64,000 bases of DNA from Bradyrhizobium hipponense (lineage in GTDB: Bacteria > Pseudomonadota > Alphaproteobacteria > Rhizobiales > Xanthobacteraceae): contig NZ_VSTH01000023.1 in the NCBI RefSeq assembly GCF_008123965.1, positions 1-64,000 of the forward strand. The letters are read 5' to 3'. The notes under the pieces were generated by a model. That model saw only the letters and a list, made by a program, of their open reading frames with translations. It did not search any database and was not told the DNA's origin. This document shows, piece after piece, positions 60,257 to 64,000 of this stretch (its first letter is position 1; each line of letters starts with the position of its first letter). The position numbers and the translations under genes were made by a program.

Positions 60257-61000
60257 TCAGCCAAACACGCGCGGGCGCAGTCCGGCGTGAAACCAGGTGA
60301 TCATGGAATAGATGTCGTACACGGGCAGCCCGACTTCGGCCTGCAACGCAGCCGCATAAGGCGGCATGTTGGTGCATTCGAGCACGATGGCGCCGACGTC
60401 CGGATGCCTGGCGACAAGCTCCTTGCCCGCCTCGACCACGTCGCGCTCGGCCTGCGCGATGTCCATATCGTCCTTCTCCGCCTTGATCAGGACGCGGAAA
60501 AACTCCTTGCCGTTCTCGGTGCCGACCAGCGGCGTGTCGAGCGGCACGCCGGCAGCTTCGAGATGGGCCGGCGTCAGGGTCGAGCCCGACACCGTGACGA
60601 GGCCGACGCGCTTGCCCGGCGGCAAGGTCGCCTGCACCCAGGGCACCTGCATCAGCGACGAGGTCGCAACCGGAACGCCGACGGCGGCCGCGATTTCCTT
60701 CTGGAACAGCGAGAGGAAGCCGCAATTGGTGGTGATCGCCTCGGCCCCTAGCCGCACCAGATCCTTAGCGGCATCGATGAAATCCGGCATCAGGCCGTCC
60801 GCGCCCTTCAGCACGACCTTCTCCGGCGTTGCCCCGCTCACCACGCGGTAGAGCACAGGAAACGGCCAGGTCGTGCCGTTGCCCATGTCGCCGGGAATGC
60901 GGGGAAAGCGCGCTTCAAGCATCAAGATGCCGAGCGGCGCCCCATAAATAGCCTTGCCGCCACGGGCGATACGGGAAGATGAATTGGCTGAAGTGGTCAT
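60257..61000 (-). CDS. Aspartate/glutamate racemase-superfamily protein
   Basis: A 247-residue member of the Asp/Glu/hydantoin racemase superfamily, which also includes maleate isomerases and arylmalonate decarboxylases. The two expected catalytic cysteines are seen in ITTNCGFLSLF and VLECTNMPPY. It starts 9 bases after the DadA-type gene. In context it may invert a D/L amino acid or an analogue that the oxidase uses; the exact reaction is not readable. Confidence 0.85.
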   Translation of the reverse strand: MTTSANSSSRIARGGKAIYGAPLGILMLEARFPRIPGDMGNGTTWPFPVLYRVVSGATPEKVVLKGADGLMPDFIDAAKDLVRLGAEAITTNCGFLSLFQKEIAAAVGVPVATSSLMQVPWVQATLPPGKRVGLVTVSGSTLTPAHLEAAGVPLDTPLVGTENGKEFFRVLIKAEKDDMDIAQAERDVVEAGKELVARHPDVGAIVLECTNMPPYAAALQAEVGLPVYDIYSMITWFHAGLRPRVFG

Positions 61001-61009
61001 GCTGCGGCC

Positions 61010-62275
61010 TCAGAGGAAACGGTCGGGTGCGAACGGCGCCAGCGGAATCTCCGGCGCCTTGCCGCTCAGAAGCTGCGCAACGAGGCGGCCGGTGCGGGCC
61101 GAGCCGACCAGGCCGATATGGCCATGGCCGAAGGCATAGACGATGTCGCGCGAGGCCCGCGCATAACCGATGCAAGGGCGCCCATCCGGCATGCTCGGCC
61201 GATGACCGAACCAGGTCTTGATGCGCGAGGCCGGAACATCCCTTGGCAGCTTCGGGAACATGCTGAAGAGATGATCGCGCAAAATCTCGGCACGCTTCCA
61301 GTTCGGCTCGGCCTCGAGGCCGGCGATCTCGACCGTGCCGGCGGCGCGCAGGCCCTTGTCGGTCCAGTTCACCACCATCTTGGCATCGGACGCCATTATC
61401 GAACTGCGCGGACCGGACTCCGGATTCTCGATCATGACGTGGTAGCCGCGCTCGGTCTCGAGCGGCAGCGGATCGCCGACGGAGGCCGTGAGCTGCTTCG
61501 ATCGGGCGCCGGCCGCGACCACTGCGGCGTCGCAAGGAATCTCGCCGGTTTCAGTGAGAACAGCCACAAGCTTGTCGCCGGAGAGCTTGAAACCAGTTGC
61601 CCTGGCGCGGACGAGCTTCACGCCGCTCGCAAGCGCATGATTGGCGAGGGCCGCAACGTAAGCGCCGGGATCGCGGCAGCGCCCGGCTTCCTCCACCACC
61701 ACGCCAAAGGTGTAACGCGGATGCAAATCCGGCTCGCGCTGACGCATTTCGTTGGCATCAAGCTCGAGCCACTTGACGCCGACGCGCTTGCGCAGGCGCC
61801 AGCCGAGGTCGCCGTCGAAATTGCCCCGCGACGGGAACACGTGCATCACGCCGTTGCGCTCGATCAGCTCGGGGACTCCGGCCTCCTCCGCGAGCTTCCT
61901 GTGCAGGAGCGGCGCGTCCTTCAAGAGGTCGCGTAGCGCAAACGCGGTCTTCTCGACACGCGCCTCGGTCCAGCCCGAGAGCAGATATTTGATCAGCCAG
62001 GGTAGCGCCTTCGGCAAATACGACCAGCGGATCGCGAGCGGGCCGAGCGGATCAATCAGATAGAACGGCACCTTCTTCCAGACGCCCGGCTCGGCCGGCG
62101 GGATTACAGAATGCGAGGAGAGCCAGCCAGCATTGCCATAGCTCGCCGCCTGTTCGCCGCCGGGCTCGCCCGGATCGATCAGCGTGACGCGATGGCCCTC
62201 GCGCAATGCCTCGATGGCGCTGATCACGCCGACCGCGCCGGCACCGATGATGGCGACGTGGCGGCTTTGCGACAT
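61010..62275 (-). CDS. D-amino acid dehydrogenase-type FAD oxidoreductase (DadA-like)
   Basis: A 421-residue DAO-family flavoprotein with the Rossmann motif VAIIGAGAVGVISAIEALRE and the terminal HIGLVGSARTGRLVAQLLSG. It oxidatively deaminates a D-amino acid or N-substituted glycine to a 2-oxo acid, feeding electrons to the respiratory chain. It sits 3 bases after the TPP-enzyme gene and 9 before the racemase-family gene, so the three form an operon. Confidence 0.9.
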   Translation of the reverse strand: MSQSRHVAIIGAGAVGVISAIEALREGHRVTLIDPGEPGGEQAASYGNAGWLSSHSVIPPAEPGVWKKVPFYLIDPLGPLAIRWSYLPKALPWLIKYLLSGWTEARVEKTAFALRDLLKDAPLLHRKLAEEAGVPELIERNGVMHVFPSRGNFDGDLGWRLRKRVGVKWLELDANEMRQREPDLHPRYTFGVVVEEAGRCRDPGAYVAALANHALASGVKLVRARATGFKLSGDKLVAVLTETGEIPCDAAVVAAGARSKQLTASVGDPLPLETERGYHVMIENPESGPRSSIMASDAKMVVNWTDKGLRAAGTVEIAGLEAEPNWKRAEILRDHLFSMFPKLPRDVPASRIKTWFGHRPSMPDGRPCIGYARASRDIVYAFGHGHIGLVGSARTGRLVAQLLSGKAPEIPLAPFAPDRFL

Positions 62276-62278
62276 CGC

Positions 62279-63940
62279 TTAAGCCTTCACCGCGGGCACG
62301 AAGTCCTTGCTGACCGACATCGCGCGCGGATCGATGATGCAGTGCAGGATCGACGGCTTGCCCGAGGCCAGCGCGCGCTCGAACGCCGGCGCAAATTCTT
62401 CGGTGCGCTCGACGCGCTCGCCATGGCCGCCGAAGGCTTTTGCGTACATCGCAAAATCCGGGTTCTTGAGCTGGGTGCCGACGACGCGGCCGGGATAGTC
62501 GCGCTCCTGGTGCATGCGGATGGTGCCGTATTGCGAATTGTCGACCACGATGACGACGAGCGGCGCGTCATACTGCACGGCGGTCGCGAACTCCTGGCCG
62601 TTCATCAGGAAGCAGCCATCGCCGGCAAAGGCGACGACGGTCCGATCCGGATATTGCCGTTTGGCGAGCACCGCAGCCGGCACGCCATAGCCCATCGAGC
62701 CCGAGGTCGGGGCGAGCTGGGCGGCAAAGCTGTGGAAGCGGTGATGGCGATGGATCCAGCCGGCATAATTGCCGGCGCCGTTGCAGACGATCGCATCCTT
62801 GGGCAGACGGTCGCGCAGCCAGGTCATGACCTGGCCATACTGGAACGCGCCCGGCAGCTCGCGCGCTCTCTCCGTCCAGGCCAGATAATTGGCATGCGCT
62901 TTGGCCGCCTCGCCCTTCCAGGCCGGCGCGGCCGAAGGCCTCAGCGCCTCGACAGCGGCGGCGAACGCGGCCGGCGTTGCCTGGATCGCCAGCGCCGGCT
63001 GATAGACGCGGCCGAGCTCTTCGGAGCCGGGGTGCACGTGGATCAGCTGCTGTTGCGGGGTGGGAATGTTCAGGAGCGTATATGACGACGAGGGCATTTC
63101 CGACATGCGGCCGCCGATGAGAAGAACGACATCGGCGCCCTCGATGCGCGCCTTCAGCCCCGGGCTCGGCCCGATGCCGAGATCGCCGGCATAATGCGAG
63201 TGATCGGCATCGATCAGCGAGGCCCGCCGGAACGAGGTCGCGACCGGCAGGTCGAAGCGCTCGGCGAAACGCGCGATGCTCCTGGTCGCTTCATCCGTCC
63301 AGCGCGAGCCGCCAAGAATGACCAGCGGCGCCTTCGCGCTCGCTAGCATCGCACCGACGCGTTCGATGTCGGCGGGCGCCGGCCAGCTCACCGCCGGCTC
63401 GATCCGCATGGCATCGGCAACGGCTGCGGTTTCCGTCAGCATGTTCTCCGGCAGCGAGATCACCACGGGGCCCGGACGGCCCTGCATCGCGACGCGGAAA
63501 GCGCGCGCGACCAGCTCCGGAATGCGGTCGGGGCGATCGATCTCGACCGCCCATTTCGCCATGGTGCCGAACACCGCCTTGTAGTCGAGCTCCTGGAACG
63601 CCTCGCGCTCGCGCATGCCGGTATCGACCTGGCCGACGAACAGGATCATCGGCGTCGAATCCTGCATGGCAATGTGGACGCCGTGGCTGGCGTTGGTGGC
63701 GCCGGGGCCGCGGGTGACGAAGCAGATTCCGGGCCTGCCCGTGAGCTTGCCGTAGGCCTCCGCCATCATCGCGGCGCCGCCCTCGGCCCGGCAGATCATG
63801 ACGTCGATCGGGCTGTCGTGCAGCGCGTCGAGCGCGGCGAGATAGCTCTCGCCCGGCACGCAGGTGACGCGCTCGACGCCCTGGGCAACCAGCTGGTCGA
63901 TCAGGATCTGGCCCCCGGTGCGGGTGTTGCGAATGGTCAT
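62279..63940 (-). CDS. Thiamine diphosphate-dependent enzyme (acetolactate synthase-like)
   Basis: A 553-residue ThDP enzyme of the acetolactate synthase/benzoylformate decarboxylase group. It has the activating Glu in CVPGESYLAALD, the MDP-like centre and the ThDP/Mg motif GDGCFLMNGQEFATAVQYDA then NSQYGTIR. With DadA making 2-oxo acids, it probably decarboxylates or condenses them, but it is not a biosynthetic IlvB by context (no small subunit). ATG at 63940; it is the first gene of the leftward operon, with only 60 bases of upstream sequence in view. Confidence 0.88.
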   Translation of the reverse strand: MTIRNTRTGGQILIDQLVAQGVERVTCVPGESYLAALDALHDSPIDVMICRAEGGAAMMAEAYGKLTGRPGICFVTRGPGATNASHGVHIAMQDSTPMILFVGQVDTGMREREAFQELDYKAVFGTMAKWAVEIDRPDRIPELVARAFRVAMQGRPGPVVISLPENMLTETAAVADAMRIEPAVSWPAPADIERVGAMLASAKAPLVILGGSRWTDEATRSIARFAERFDLPVATSFRRASLIDADHSHYAGDLGIGPSPGLKARIEGADVVLLIGGRMSEMPSSSYTLLNIPTPQQQLIHVHPGSEELGRVYQPALAIQATPAAFAAAVEALRPSAAPAWKGEAAKAHANYLAWTERARELPGAFQYGQVMTWLRDRLPKDAIVCNGAGNYAGWIHRHHRFHSFAAQLAPTSGSMGYGVPAAVLAKRQYPDRTVVAFAGDGCFLMNGQEFATAVQYDAPLVVIVVDNSQYGTIRMHQERDYPGRVVGTQLKNPDFAMYAKAFGGHGERVERTEEFAPAFERALASGKPSILHCIIDPRAMSVSKDFVPAVKA

Positions 63941-64000
63941 GATGGCTCCCTGCAGGCTTTGGCGATGCGCATCACCGCCTCGCGCAACTTTTATCCTGAG

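Overview
The window is a GC-rich stretch of an alphaproteobacterial chromosome. Codon use, gene content and repeats point to a Bradyrhizobium-like Rhizobiales member: a ROSE-type RNA thermometer before an Hsp20 gene, interspersed palindromes that end in 'cgtcattgcgag/ctcgcaatgacg', EcfG-like GGAAC-N17-GTT promoters and many CoA/aromatic-type catabolic genes. I see no tRNA, rRNA, CRISPR array, phage or insertion sequence, so this is mostly stable chromosome with accessory catabolic blocks.

Region 1 (1-18.1 kb) is a trehalose/alpha-glucan locus. malQ and a GH15 glucoamylase/trehalase-type gene run leftwards. Diverging from them is a tight six-gene operon: a GlgE-like protein, a TreS-maltokinase fusion, glgB, glgX, treZ and treY. 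Together these enzymes could cycle carbon between trehalose, maltose(-1-phosphate) and branched glucan. The GlgE-like protein has lost most of the catalytic and phosphate-binding residues of true GlgE, which is the most unexpected feature of the window.

Region 2 (18.1-31.8 kb) holds a PHA-system protein, a DUF3309 micro-protein, the divergent ligD/ku NHEJ pair with mirrored EcfG-like promoters, and the complete potassium system kdpFABC-kdpDE. The kdp operon carries two further tiny membrane peptides at its head and a palindromic repeat between kdpB and kdpC.

Region 3 (31.8-43.3 kb) is a mixed block: small membrane peptides, upp, an acyl-CoA synthetase, an acyl-CoA dehydrogenase, a HpcH/citE-type lyase, a Tat-exported FAH-family protein facing a LysR regulator, a DegP/HtrA protease, and a heat-shock cluster of two Hsp20 genes behind a ROSE thermometer.

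Region 4 (43.3-53 kb) looks like one eight-gene leftward operon: a polyamine-type ABC importer (binding protein, two permeases, ATPase), a three-subunit molybdenum hydroxylase (2Fe-2S, Mo and FAD subunits; AYRGAGR motif, so not a true CO dehydrogenase) and an amidase. The likely role is uptake and oxidation/hydrolysis of a nitrogenous compound whose identity the sequence does not reveal.

Region 5 (53-64 kb) has a secreted GH79/heparanase-like hydrolase, an MHS-type MFS transporter, and a rightward set of LivK-type binding protein, FAD oxidoreductase and IclR regulator. It converges on a leftward set of TPP enzyme, DadA-type oxidase and Asp/Glu-racemase-family protein, which ends in a broken short-chain dehydrogenase gene.
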